A stretch of DNA of 64,000 bases, from positions 24,055,001-24,119,000 of the forward strand of contig NC_083389.1 of the NCBI RefSeq assembly GCF_031755915.1, read 5' to 3'. Positions 33,251 through 44,751 of this stretch are shown in pieces; positions within the stretch are counted from its first letter, which is position 1, and every line of letters begins with the position of its first letter. A program made the translations under genes and the position numbers. This DNA is from Ziziphus jujuba (lineage: Eukaryota; Streptophyta; Magnoliopsida; Rosales; Rhamnaceae). The notes below the pieces were generated by a model. That model saw only the letters and a list, made by a program, of their open reading frames with translations, was not told the DNA's origin and did no database searches.

Positions 33251-36200
33251 ATGGCCTCACAATCCTTTGCAACCCCAACACCACCTAAGTTTGAAGGCCA
33301 AAACTATTCCATTTGGAGTATAAAAATGAAAGCCTACCTTCAAGCCTTTGGTTTATGGGAAGTCATAGAAGAAGGTTATTTAGTGGAAGAGTTGAGAGCT
33401 AATGCAACCCAAGCACAAAGAAATGCACATGAGGCCGAAGTTGCCAAGGGGTTCAAGGCCCTCACTGCCTTGCACTCCTCTGTGAGTGATTCCATTTTTA
33501 CAAGGATAATGTCATGCACAAGTGCTAGAGAGGTTTGGATAAAGCTTCAAGAGGAGTTCCATGGAAATACTAGAACTCAGCAAATGCAAGTTTTAAACCT
33601 AAGAAGAGAGTTTGAGACCTTGAAGATGAAGGAGAATGAATTTGTCAAGGATTTCAGGGAAAGGATGCTCAAAGTGGTAAATCAAATTCGGGTTCTTGGT
33701 GAGCAATTGACCGATCAAAGGGTAGTAGAGAAAGTATTGGTGAGCTTACCCGAAAGGTTTGAAGCTAAGATTTCCTCCCTTGAAGAATCTAGAAATCTTA
33801 GTGAAATAACCTTGAGTGAGCTCATCAATGCTCTTCAAGCAATCGAACAAAGGAGAGCCATTAGAAAGGAGGAGACCATAGAGAGTGCATTCTATGGTGG
33901 CCACGGCAACAAAAAGAAGAATAAAGGAAGGAAGAGCAACAACACCAACCAAACCGGTTTTACAACCAACAACAACACAAACAACAACAAAAATGGATGG
34001 AATCAACAACAACAACAACAAAGCCATCAAAACCGAGGAGGGCATCCACCTTGCCCTCATTGCAAGAAGCTTGGACATCCACTATCCAAGTGTTTTTGGA
34101 GGCCGGATGCATCTTGTGAAAGATGTGGAGGAAAAGGCCACATTGCCAAAGTATGCAAGCAAAGGAGACAAGCCAATGTGGTTAATGAAGAAGCTGAGAA
34201 CCTATTTGTGGCCACATGCCTTAAAGTCACAAGTAGTGGTCTCGGTTGGCTTGTGGATAGTGGTTGCTCACACCACATGAGTTTCCAAAAGGATGGCTTT
34301 GTGGAGCTTGACCGAAACTATAAAACCAAAGTGAAGATTGGTGATGGCCGGTTCATGAAAGTAGAAGGCAAAGGAGATGTGTGCTTGAACACCAAGGAAG
34401 GTACCATAATTATAAAAGATGTGCTATATGTTCCTATTTTATGTGAAAACCTGCTTAATGTAGCACAATTGGTAGAAAGAGGCTTTGCTTTAAATTTTGC
34501 AAAAGATGGATGTATCATATATGATGCTTGTGGTAATGAGCTGTTTAAGGTACCATTGAAGGACAAAAGCTATAGATTGGACCTAGTTAAGAATGAACAA
34601 GCCTAAAAAACCAAAGTGGAGTCCATTTCTCAACTTTGGCATAAAAGGCTTGGGCATTCTAGCTATGGTGCCATGAAAAACACCAATGCCATTGTGAAGG
34701 ACATGCCAAAGATTGAGGAGATGAAAAGCCTATGTGATGTATGCCAACTAGGGAAATCCACACGGCTTCCATTCCCTAAAGCCGGTTCATGGAGAGCTAA
34801 GGAGAAACTTGAGCTAGTCCATTCGGATGTGTGTGGACCGATGAGTTTGTCATCAATTGGAGGATGTAAGTACTTCCTAACCTTCATTGATGACTACTCA
34901 AGGATGTGTTGGGTATATTTTCTAACAACCAAGTCACAAGTGCTTGAGAAGTTCATGGAATTCAAGAAGATGGTGGAAACCCAAAGCAATGCAAAGATGA
35001 AGTGTTTGAGAACCGACAATGGTGGAGAATATACAAGCTTGGCTATGGAGGATTTTTTCAAAGAAAATGGAATGGTGCATCAATTCACAACACCATACAC
35101 ACCACAACAAAATGGTGTTTGTGAGAGGAAAAATAGGACCTTGATGGAGATGGCAAGGTGCATAATACATGAGAAGAACATGCCAAAGAAGTTTTGGGCC
35201 GAAGCCATATACACGGCTAGCTACATCCAAAACCGAGCATACACCAAAGCCAATGAGTCCAAGACACCCTATGAGATATGGTATGGAGAAAAACCATCTT
35301 TGGACAACATAAAAATCTTTGGAAGTGTTTGTTTTCTCCATGTTCATCCACACATGAGAGACAAGCTTGACAAAAGGGCAAATGTGGGCATCTTGGTCGG
35401 CTTTAGTGAGGTTACCAAAGGTTTTAGGGTTTTCAACTTGGAAACCAAGAAACTTGTGGTAACAAGGGATGTGAGGATTAATGAAGATGCTGTTTGGGAT
35501 TGGACAAAGGAGGAGCTTCTTGTCCATGAAGATAATGCTCGGTTGGATGATGGAGAAGAAGAAACCAATGACAATGACAATGAAGAAAATGAAGATGATG
35601 AGGAGGATGCACTTGAGACCATTGGAGCCGAATTGGAGATTGGAGATGGTGTTAGAGGAGAAAGGCCATTGCTTGAAATATATGAAAGGTGCAATGTTGC
35701 CTTAAGTGATCCTACCAATGCTCAAGAAGCTATGCAAAAGAAAGAGTGGATAGAGACCATGCAAACCGAAATGGATATGATAAAAAAGAATGAAACTTGG
35801 TCTTTGGTTTCTAAACCTAAAAACAAGAAACCAATTGGTGTAAAGTGGATCTTTAGGACCAAGTTTAGCCCGGATGGAACAATATGCAAGCACAAGGCAA
35901 GGCTTGTGGCAAAAGGCTATGCACAACAAGCGGGTGTAGATTATGGAGAGACATTTGCACCGATTGCAAGAATGGAGACCATAAGGCTCATCCTATCCAT
36001 CTCGGCCTCAATGTCATGGAAGGTGTACCACCTTGATGTAAAGTCGGCTTTCTTGAATGGTGTGCTTCAAGAGGAGGTTTATGTCAAGCAACCCGAGGGC
36101 TTCATTGTTCAAGGACATGAGGACAAAGTCTACCATCTACACAAGGCACTTTACGGGTTAAATAGCACCTAGGGCTTGGTATTGCAAGATTGATGGTTAC

Positions 36201-37247
36201 TTGACCTACCAAGGCTTTAGGAGGAGTCCAAATGAGCCAACACTATACATAAGGAATGAAGAAGGCATGATTGTTATCTCACTCTATGTGGATGATTTGT
36301 TGGTCACGGGTGAAAATGAAAAGAATGTGGAAGTTTTGAAAAATGAACTTGAAAAGGAGTTTGACATGTCAAGCCTTGGTGAAATGAATTACTTCCTTGG
36401 AGTGGAAATGATGCAATGCTCTAGGGGTATTTTCATATCCCAAGAGAAATACATCAAAGATCTTTTGAAAAAGTTCAACCTTGATGAATGCAAGCCAATG
36501 TCAACACCAATGATCCAAGGAGACAAATACAAGAAGGAGGATGGCACACCAAAGGTAAACCCGACCCTATATAGAAGCATGATAGGAAGTTTGCTCTATG
36601 TATGTTCATCAAGACCGGATATTATGCATGCCACATGTGTTTTGTCCAGATATATGCAAGCACCATCCCAAACCTATTTTGTAGGTGCCAAAAGAATTCT
36701 TAGATACTTAAAAGGAACACAAGACTTTGGAGTTTGGTATGATAGGCAAGATGTGATGAGATTAAGGGCCTACTCGGATAGTGATTGGGCTGGATGCTTG
36801 GATGATATGAAGAGCACTTCGGGGTATCTTTTCTCACTTGGTAGTGGACCATTCTCATGGAATGCAAAGAAGCAAGCAACAACCGCTCAAAGCACCGCCG
36901 AAGCCGAGTACATTGCTTGCTCTTCATGTGCAAATCAATGCATTTGGCTTAGGAAATTATTGGAGGACCTTGGTTATCCTTAAGAGGGTTCAACCATCAT
37001 CAAATGTGACAACACTTCAGCCATATCAAAAGCCAAGAACCCCGTTCAACATGGAAGGACAAAACACATACCGGTGAATTATCACTCTTTGAGGGAGTTT
37101 GAAGAAAATGGAGAAGTAAGCTTGGAATATATCAAGACTGAAGATAACCTTGCAGATTTCTTCACCAAGCCACTTCCAAAAGCAAGATTTGAGACCTTGA
37201 GGAAGCTTCTAAATATTTCAAGCAAGAACACCAAGGAGGAGTGTTGA
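33251..37247 (+). pseudogene. Copia gag-pol polyprotein, lightly damaged
   Basis: The start is the ATG at 33251 (MASQSFATPTPPKFEGQNY), the usual copia gag opening. Gag is followed by a Asn/Gln-rich stretch (33930-34020) and two zinc knuckles (CPHCKKLGHPLSKC and CERCGGKGHIAKVC, 34053-34160). Protease: WLVDSGCSHHMS (about 34250-34285). Pre-integrase: LWHKRLGHSSYGAM (34635). Integrase core: [22 protein letters not shown], then TPYTPQQNGVCERKNRTL with its catalytic Glu (34815-35140). RT: KSAFLNGVLQEEVYVKQPEGF (36040-36105) and LYVDDLLVTGE (36285-36310). RNase H: YSDSDWAGCLDDMKSTSGY to AEYIACSS (36773-36930). Lesions: a stop at 34604 (TTA to TAA, compared with the second copy), a 2-bp deletion near 36163, and a stop at 36981 (CAA to TAA). 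The reading frame ends inside the first bases of the 3' LTR. Confidence 0.93.
37232..37241 (+). other. Copia polypurine tract
   Basis: AAGGAGGAG directly before the 3' LTR start; it also encodes the last residues of the polyprotein. Confidence 0.8.
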
Positions 37248-38227
37248 AATGTGGTGATCTTGCCACAATGTGCAAGGTAGTTCGGTTACACTTGCACTCT
37301 TTGTTTTGCAACATCAAAGACCAAACATTGTTTATGTTTATGCATTTTATTTTATCTTGTAATTTTCAAGAACAATATCCTTTTTGTAATGCTCTAAGCT
37401 CATTATCTAGCTTAAGGCCTTTTTGTCTAGTTGCTGGAATTGTATTTCCAGCAACATAAGTCCACTTCCTCGGATGCCGTTTGAAGTAGGTTTGGTAGTT
37501 GGATCTGAATTTTGGATATGATAAACTAGATATGCAGAGGAAGCAGCAGCAAAAACAATGGCCCAATTTGGAGCTGGGAAGGCTGAGTTAAGCCCAAAAC
37601 AATCTGACCCTTGTACAGTGTTGTTGCCCAGAAAACTAGGCAAAATTGCCTCGGGTTTGATTACTTTTGAATGGGTAAATGGACTTTGTTTTATCTGGTT
37701 TTTGGAAGGCTTCCCTCCAATTTTCAAGTCAAATGGAGCTGGTTTTCAAATTCAAATGCCTTAGACAAGCTGAACTGCCCATTAAAGAAGGTTTCTTGCA
37801 TGCCCAGCACATTGATTAGAGTTAGTTGAGGTAGTTTGGCTTGGTTGGTTACTTTTAATGCTTTTGTATTTATTGCTCAATATGGCAGCATGCCTTATTG
37901 TCTTTTTGATGTATTTAAAACTATGAAAATTGTAATGAAAAATGTTGAGAAAGAAAATATTCAAAAACAGACTTTGAAAAACAACATTTTTGGCTCTCTC
38001 TCTCTCAACTACTACATTTTGGTTTCTTCTTCTTCCCAAAAGCTAACAACCTTCTCAAGAACCCTAAACCTCCATTAAAACCAGAACCAAAACCTAAACA
38101 AACCCAAAAAAATAAAAAACAAAATCAAGAACCAAGAACCAAGAACCAACAACAATCATTCTTGACTAACACCTTGAATGATTGTGCTCTAGGGTACAAC
38201 AACATAAACCTACACCAAATTGCCTCA
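37242..38227 (+). repeat. LTR-4, copia 3' LTR (left arm of inverted repeat)
   Basis: A 986-bp LTR from TGTTGAAATGTGG to CCAAATTGCCTCA. It is closer to the solo LTR at 41448-42439 than to its own 5' LTR at several indel sites. With the next 123 bp it forms the left arm of an inverted repeat whose other arm is 41325-42439. Confidence 0.9.
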
Positions 38228-39399
38228 CGCTTAAATACTTGAATTTTTAATGACATATTGTTACTTTCAATAAATTTTGAGCACATAATTAATAATGCAT
38301 GATTTAGATTGTGTTTTGAAAAAGGTTTGCATGAATTAAAGTTTTTATTATTAATTGAGCTCTAGAACTTGCTTGATTATTGCTTGAGGCAAAATCCTAG
38401 GTAAATGCATTACTAAAAACATGATTTAGGCCATCTTTGTTTAAGTTTGAGCCTTCCAAGCCCATCGAAAACTTTATTTTCCACTTGTACCTTATTTGAG
38501 CCTTTAGGATGCATAAAGATGTATTACAGCCTTTTGTTCATTAAAGCACATCTACTTACACTTTTTGAGCCTTAAATTTCTTTTTCCTATCTTGGGCAGG
38601 CTATAAAGAGAGCTTTAATTGGATTGATATGAATATATGCTTGTGAGTTAGTGGGAGTGTTGAAGAAAAAGGAAAAAGTGAAGCTTGGAGGTTAAGTATT
38701 TGGTGAATTTGGTTTTAGTATGTATTTTTGCGTAAATTGGAGGTTTGAATGTGTAATAAGAAGAAAAATAAGTTTGGGGGTTTAGTGGAAAAGAAAAGTA
38801 AAACAATTGAAAAAAATATATGTGATGTGAAAAAGAAGAAAGAATATATATACCATCAAAAGGAGAAATACATGATTTGGGAGTTTATTTTGAAAGTTAA
38901 AAAAAGAAAAGAAGTTCAAAGAAAGAAACAAACTTTATAAGTAATTTATTCATTGATATTAATTTTAGCTTTCTTTCTTTTATTTATTATATCTTATCAT
39001 TTTCTTTCTTTTAAGTCATACCCTTTAGCCTTAACAATAAAAGTCATAAAGTTCTAATAATTTAAGGTGGTGCATTAGCCTACATTAGTGGAGAGTGATA
39101 ATTAAGTTAAGCATATAGTAGTTCATACTTTATTATCAATCTGTAATTCTTGTAAATTTATTCAAATGCATGATATTAAGCATATAAATTGATTTCTACA
39201 CACACACATTGGAAGTATCATATAAGTTGGATGGAAGATAAAGTATTGAGTTACATAATTACTTCGAAACCATTTGGAAAGTCATACATCATACAATCTT
39301 TAAGGCACCGCATTAAAGTATCTTATGTTCTTTAAAAAGTTTCATTTTCTTATTCTTCTTCTCTGCTAGGGACGAGCAAATCTTAAGTTTGGGGGTATT
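38228..39399 (+). other. 3' noncoding region of an Athila-like element
   Basis: AT-rich with no coding region. It ends in GACGAGCAAATCTTAAG and a polypurine tract (AAGTTTGGGGGTATT, 39385-39399) directly before an LTR-3 start. The long noncoding stretch before the 3' LTR is typical of Athila-type elements. Its first 123 bp (38228-38350) recur exactly, inverted, at 41325-41447. Confidence 0.75.
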
Positions 39400-39451
39400 T
39401 GTTAGGCCTAAAATATTGATGATCTTATGCCATATTTATAACTTAATATTT
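39400..39451 (+). repeat. Start of an LTR-3, truncated
   Basis: TGTTAGGCCTAAAATATTGA and about 30 further bp aligning with the start of the LTR-3 at 23926. It breaks off at 39452, where gypsy integrase coding sequence begins. Confidence 0.82.
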
Positions 39452-39546
39452 AAGGGTAATGTAAGTACTACCTTTAATGTTGCTGATTTATCTCTTTTTT
39501 GTTTAGGTGATGATTTGAGGACAAATCTTTTTCAAGAGGAGGGGAA
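39452..39546 (+). pseudogene. Last 30 codons of a gypsy integrase
   Basis: VSTTFNVADLSLFCLGDDLRTNLFQE, the conserved end of the gypsy polyprotein, followed by the polypurine tract TTCAAGAGGAGGGGAA and an LTR-2. Everything upstream in this element is missing. Confidence 0.85.
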
Positions 39547-40505
39547 TGATGAGGACATGATTAGGAGCTCCTTCAGATGGAGTCAAGAGCACTTCAAATC
39601 TCTACTAGACCAATAACAAGAGCTAAAGCAAAGCGGTTTAGAGAAGCACAAAATGTTTTAATCTAGGAGGTGTTCGCATGTCAATGAAGCAGGTTCATTA
39701 CTAAAAATGAATCAAAATTGGTCCATATGATTGGAATGGTGGATGCCAACATGAAAGAGAGCTTAACGCAAGGAATCCTACAATATGATGATGTGGCAAG
39801 TTTTGATGATGTGGATGGTGAGGTGGCATCCTATGTTGACATGGCACTTTTGCCACATGGAGGGTGATATGCGCCTACATGGCTTCCAACTAAGCCTAGC
39901 CAAATTTTATAATTAGGAAAACATTAATCTTTATTTATGTCTTGATTGGATTTTGGCATGTGGCCTATTTACTTTCCTAATTTAGTTTTTATTAGGTTTT
40001 TAAATTACTTTCCTAATTTTATTAAAGTTAAATTGGTCAAAGAATTAAAGGCCATTCAAATTAGGAAACTAGGAGCTAAATTAGGTTTAGGTTTCCTAAA
40101 CCTAACCACATTAGGTTTCCTAAACCTAACCAAAATTAGGTTTACTAAACCTAATTTTCGTCCATCATTATTTTTAGCAAATTTAGGAAAGCTTTGTATT
40201 TTATTTTGCCTATTTAAAGGTACAAAGTCATGAATAAAGATTAGATTACAATTTTGATTAAAAAGTGAGAGTGATTCTCTTGGTTCTCTAAGAACTATAT
40301 CGAACTTTTCAAGCTTTGCTTGTGGAGTTTAAAGTTGACTTATCAATATGTTATTCTGCACCCTATTGTGGCGTCTTCACCATACTAAGGTTCTTACCTT
40401 AAATATAGGTAAAGGGTCGAGGTCTTCCATTTATAAAATGTAGTTAGATAGTCCACATTAATCTTTGTTACGGGTTTAGAAGAAAGTCACTCTAGGTTCG
40501 TATCA
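39547..40505 (+). repeat. LTR-2, plus-strand 3' LTR
   Basis: A 959-bp LTR from TGATGAGGACATGATTAGG to GGTTCGTATCA, with both canonical ends. It contains a local triplication of an AGGTTTCCTAAACCTAA-type segment (40085-40160). Confidence 0.9.
40211..40218 (+). promoter_or_regulatory. Probable TATA box of LTR-2
   Basis: TATTTAAA in GCCTATTTAAAGG, followed by AATAAAG (40233), a possible polyadenylation signal. Both are at matching places in the other LTR-2 copies. Confidence 0.5.
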
Positions 40506-41324
40506 ATTATCATACTATGAATTTTACCTTGGATTTCACATCGAGTATGGAAGATGTTCTCCCTTTGGACTTGGTCTTCATCTTTATATATGGTTAGACC
40601 TCTCTTTGCTACCAAGCTCAATTTAGCTTTTGAGGCTTTAAGTGTCTGGGCTTCTTCTTGCTCTTTAGCTCCAATTTCTTCATCAACAAATTTGACCTCT
40701 CCCTCGAATTCTTCACTTTTGGACTCCAACTCTCCATTGTCTTTCAGCATTGTTATTCTTCAATTTGGACATTGATTGGCAATATGTCCTCGACCCTGGC
40801 ACTTAAAACAAACAATGTCACGAGTTCTAGAAGCTTTAGGATCAGATTTACCTTCAAAGTTTGTTGCTTGGTCAAGTTCAGCCTTAATCTCTCTCTTGGG
40901 CTGATTGATACTCCCATCTCCTTGCTTCAATTTTGCCCTTGCTTTATAGGTGGGATTGCTTCTCCAAACATTTGAATTATTCCTCTGGCTGTTGGAAACA
41001 CCTCCAAACTCTAAGCTTGTACCCCTCTTCTTAGATTTGTTTCAATCTTGATGGCCACGTGAAGCATCTCCTCCAATTCTACATATTGTCGTAACTCTAC
41101 TTGGTTTGCTATCTCACAATTCAAACTACCCAAAAACTATGCCATGATTGCCTCATGATCCTCGTTCATGCTCAACCTCATCATGAGCATCTTCATCTCT
41201 TTATAGTAATCCTCAACGTTCCTACTTCCTTATGTTAATGATAGAACCTTTTGATATAACAACCTATGCTAATGACTCAATACAAATCTCTCTCTCATGG
41301 CTCCTTTCATTTGTCGCCAAATAG
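40506..41324 (-). pseudogene. Gypsy gag-protease remnant
   Basis: Read from 41324 down: a degraded gag core (SRNVED, KEMKMLMMRLSMNEDHEAIMA near 41230-41140; YVELEEMLHVAIKIE near 41080), an intact zinc knuckle CFKCQGRGHIANQCPN (about 40820-40770), an acidic linker (LESKSEEFEGEVKFVDEEIG), and NIFHTRCEIQGKIHSMIID, stopping exactly before the protease Ser-Gly at 40506. The left side is cut by the LTR-2, the right side by an Athila-like fragment. Confidence 0.85.
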
Positions 41325-41447
41325 TAATAAAAACTTTAATTCATGCAAACCTTTTTCAAAACACAATCTAAATCATGCATTATTAATTATGTGCTCAAAA
41401 TTTATTGAAAGTAACAATATGTCATTAAAAATTCAAGTATTTAAGCG
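41325..41447 (-). repeat. Athila-like 3' noncoding fragment (inverted duplicate)
   Basis: The minus strand of these 123 bp is identical, as far as I can see by eye, to 38228-38350. It belongs with 42440 onward; the copia LTR interrupts the two. Confidence 0.9.
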
Positions 41448-42444
41448 TGATGGAATTTGGTGTAGGTTTATGTTGTTGTACCCTAGAGCACAATCATTCA
41501 AGGTGTTAGTCAAGAATGATTGTTGTTGGTTCTTGGTTCTTGGTTCTTGATTTTGTTTTTTTTTTTTTGGGTTTGTTTAGGTTTTGGTTCTGGTTTTAAT
41601 GGAGGTTTAGGGTTCTTGAGAAGGTTGTTAGCTTTTGGGAAGAAGAAGAAACCAAAATGTAGTAGTTGATAGAGAGAGAGCCAAAAATGTTGTTTTTCAA
41701 AGTCTGTTTTTGAATATTTTCTTTCTCAACATTTTTCATTACAATTTTCATACTTTTAAATACATCAAAAAGACAATAAGGCATGCTGCCATATTGAGCA
41801 ATAAATACATAAGCATTAAAAGTAACCAACCAAGCCAAACTACCTCAACTAACTCTAATCAATGTGCTGGGCATGCAAGAAACCTTCTTTAATGGGCAGT
41901 TCAGCTTGTCTAAGGCATTTGAATTTGAAAACCAGCTCCATTTGACTTAAAAATTGGAGGGAAGCCTTTTTGAATATTAAACTATGTTCTACCCAAAAAC
42001 CAGATAAAACAAAGTCCATTTACCCATTCAAAAGTAATCAAACCCGAGGCAGTCTTGCCCAGTTTTCTGGGCAACAATACTGTACAAAGGTCAGATTGTT
42101 TTGGGCTTAACTCAGCCTTCCCAGCTCCAAATTGGGCCATTTTTTTTGCTGCTGCTTCCTCTGCATATCTAGTTTATCATATCCAAAATTCAGGTCCAAA
42201 TACCAAACCTACTTCAAACGGCATCTGAGGAAGTGGACTTATGTTGCTGGAAATACAAAAAGGCCGTAAGTTAGATAATGAGCTTAGGGCATTACAAAAA
42301 GGATATTGTTCTTGAACATTACAAGATAAAATAAAATGCATAAACATAAACAATGTTTGGTCTTTGATGTTGCAAAACAAAGAGTGCAAGTGTAACCGAA
42401 CTACCTTGCACATTGTGGCAAGATCACCACGTTTCAACAAAGCG
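41443..42444. repeat. Target-site duplication AAGCG around copia solo LTR
   Basis: AAGCG occurs at 41443-41447 and 42440-42444, at the exact ends of the LTR. Its reverse complement CGCTT follows the copia 3' LTR at 38228. Confidence 0.93.
41448..42439 (-). mobile_element. Solo copia LTR-4 (right arm of inverted repeat)
   Basis: A 992-bp LTR on the minus strand (TGTTGAAACG to CCAAATTCCATCA) with no internal part and a perfect 5-bp target duplication. It lies in the 3' noncoding region of the minus-strand Athila-like element. A deletion of about 17 bp near 42255 distinguishes it from the LTR at 37242. Confidence 0.92.
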
Positions 42445-43095
42445 TACACAAAAACAGATCCACTATCTAAAAACCAATTTATTTTCAATCATAGTTTTAT
42501 CATTGGCTTATTAAAGTACTTAAGAAAACAATATAAAAGAAATTTTTTTTTATAATAAAAATCAGCCAAATAAAGCAAACACACACTAAAAGTAAAAATA
42601 TTTTTGGATTTTTGAAAAATGTTATGAGGGAAAATAAAAACTAAAACAAACATGTTTGGAAACTAATAAAAACACTGAAATGACACCAAACTTAAATGAA
42701 CAATGTCCTCATTGTGAAAAACATAAAATAAAGCAAAAGTAAATAACAGGTAAAGAATACTCCCCTTTGAAGACATGCAAGTTAATGCATTCAAAACCAT
42801 ATTCAAGGTAGTTGTACTATAAAAATCTAGCTTTTGTCCCAACATTTCGAAAACCTATCTTTTTCTCTTTTATACCTAAAGATCTTAAAACCTTGAAAGA
42901 ACTCAAATAAAACACATCAAAACATCCTAAAAATAAGAAAAATACTAAAAACAATGAAAATAAATAGATAAAGAAAGAAAGAAAGAAACTTGGATTTCCT
43001 CCCAATAGCTTGACTCCTTTTTAATTTAATTTGCGTCAACCAAGTAGAGTCTAGTCTCAACCACTCCACCTTCATAATATGGCTTCAACCACTGC
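42440..43095 (-). other. 3' noncoding region of minus-strand Athila-like element
   Basis: AT-rich, no coding region visible. It separates the integrase end from the copia LTR and continues, across that LTR, into 41325-41447. Confidence 0.65.
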
Positions 43096-44740
43096 CCATT
43101 CACCTTAAAACTTTCATGTCCAGTTTGGTGATTTCAATTGCTCCATTTGGAAAAATTTGCACAATCTCATATGGTCCACTCCATCTTGATCTTAATTTAC
43201 ATGGAAACAATTTAAGTCTAGAGTTATAAAGAAGTACCTTTTGTCCAACATGAAAGTTCCTCTTTTTAATCATCTTGTCATGCCATCTCTTTGCCTTTTC
43301 TTTATAAATCTTTGCATTCTCTAAAGCATCCATCCTAAATTCTTCAAGTTCAACCAATTGGAAAAGCCTATAAGAACCCGCGGCCTCTTAATCAAAATTA
43401 AGAAACTTTGATGCCTAATATGCTTTATGCTCTAATTCCATGAGAAGATGACATTCCTTACCAAAAGCCAGTTTATAAGGAGAAGTACCAATGGGGGTCT
43501 TGTAGGCAGTCTGGTATGCCCAAAGTGTATCATCTAGCTTTAAGCTCTAATCGTTTCTTGAAGCATGGACTGTCTTCTCCAAGATTCTCTTTATTTCCCT
43601 GTTTGAAATTTCTACTTGTCTACTAATTTGTGGGTGGTAAGGAGTAGCAATTTTATGTTTAACACCATATTTAGGAAGTAAAGATTTAAATTATTTGTTA
43701 CAAAAATGAGTGTCACCATCACTAATTTGCTCAAGGTGTACAAATCTAGTAAAAATGCATTTTTTTATAAATTTTACTACAACCCTTACATCATTAGTAG
43801 GCAGTGCACTAGCTTCAACCCATTTAGAAACATAATCCACAGCAAATAAATATATTTATTACCACAAGAAAAAGGAAAATGACCCATGAAATCAATATCC
43901 AAACATCAAACAATTCTACCTCAAGGATATTCTTCAAAGGCATCTAATTCTTCCTTGATATGTTTGAGATTCTTTGGCACCTATTACACCCTTGCATATA
44001 AATATTAGTATCTTTAAACATAGAGGGCCAATAAAATATAGAATTCAAAAATTTTGCTATGGTTTTTCTAGTCCCAAAATATCCCCTATACTCACTAGAA
44101 TGACAACTCTTAATAATGGACATAGTTTCTTCTCTAGGAACATAGCTTCTAATTAAACCATCTGCACACTTCTTAAAAAGATAAGGGTCATCCTAAAAAC
44201 AATACGTAATTTGCTTAAGAAACTTATGCTTTTCATATAGTTTTTTCAAACTAAGTAGCATAACATTATTAACCAAATAATTAACAATGTCAGCATACCA
44301 AAGTACATCAAACATACCATCAAACCTAAACAATTTCTCATCTGGAAAACACTCTTTTATGTCTCTTTCTTCTTTTTCCTCACTCAACTCCAACCTAGAC
44401 AAGTGATCAGCTACTAGGTTTTCTACTCCTTTTTTATACCAAATTTCTAAATTAAACTCTTGAAGCAACAAAACCCATTTAATTAACCTAGGTTTGGAGT
44501 TTTTCTTACACAGACAATGGTCTTGGAACCTAACAAAGATGCTTTGAACTTATCAAAAGCAAAGACAATGGCAAGCATCTCTTTCTCTGTAGCAGCATAA
44601 TTAAGTTGAGCATCATTTATAGTTCTAGAAGCACAATAAATAACATGCAGTTTTTTATCTTTCTATTGTCCCAAAACAACCCCTATAGCATAATTACTAG
44701 CATCACACATATTTTCAAAAGGTAAATTCCAATTTCGAGC
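43096..44740 (-). pseudogene. Athila-like gypsy RNase H and integrase remnant
   Basis: Read from 44740 down: RNase H with MCDASNYAIGVVLGQ, LHVIYCASRTINDAQLNYAATEKEMLAIVFAFDKFKASLLGSK (44715-44520), then LLQEFNLEIWYKKGVENLVADHLSRLE (44471-44390). Integrase follows: a DIDFMGHFPFSCGN region (43900), THKLVDK-type decay near 43630 and the C-terminal [40 protein letters not shown] (43290-43120), which is a hallmark of Athila/Tat integrases. The middle has many stops. RT and gag are absent; the RNase H start is joined to LTR-3. Confidence 0.85.
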
Positions 44741-44751
44741 ATACGTAAATT

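Larger units (their letters stand above)
32022..38227 (+). mobile_element. Ty1/copia LTR retrotransposon, nearly complete
   Basis: A 6.2-kb element with two LTRs, a primer site, one gag-pol region and a polypurine tract. The coding order protease, integrase, RT, RNase H defines copia. The left flank (GTTTG, in a gypsy leader) and the right flank (CGCTT, in an Athila-like element) do not match, and the two LTRs differ by indels, so the element probably arose by recombination between two insertions. It has two nonsense changes and one 2-bp deletion, and is otherwise well preserved. Confidence 0.93.

Noticed and set aside
34934..35718. Long minus-strand open frames of 124-197 codons opposite copia pol
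   Set aside because: Antisense shadows of a conserved coding region; no motif of their own, and the same shadow occurs opposite the second copia copy.
37782..38078. Overlapping open frames in both orientations in the copia LTR (also at 41596-41892)
   Set aside because: The pair recurs in every copia LTR copy and has no protein motif; it is noncoding LTR sequence.
38749..38940. A Lys-rich 63-codon frame
   Set aside because: It is in the Athila-like 3' noncoding region; A-rich composition explains it.
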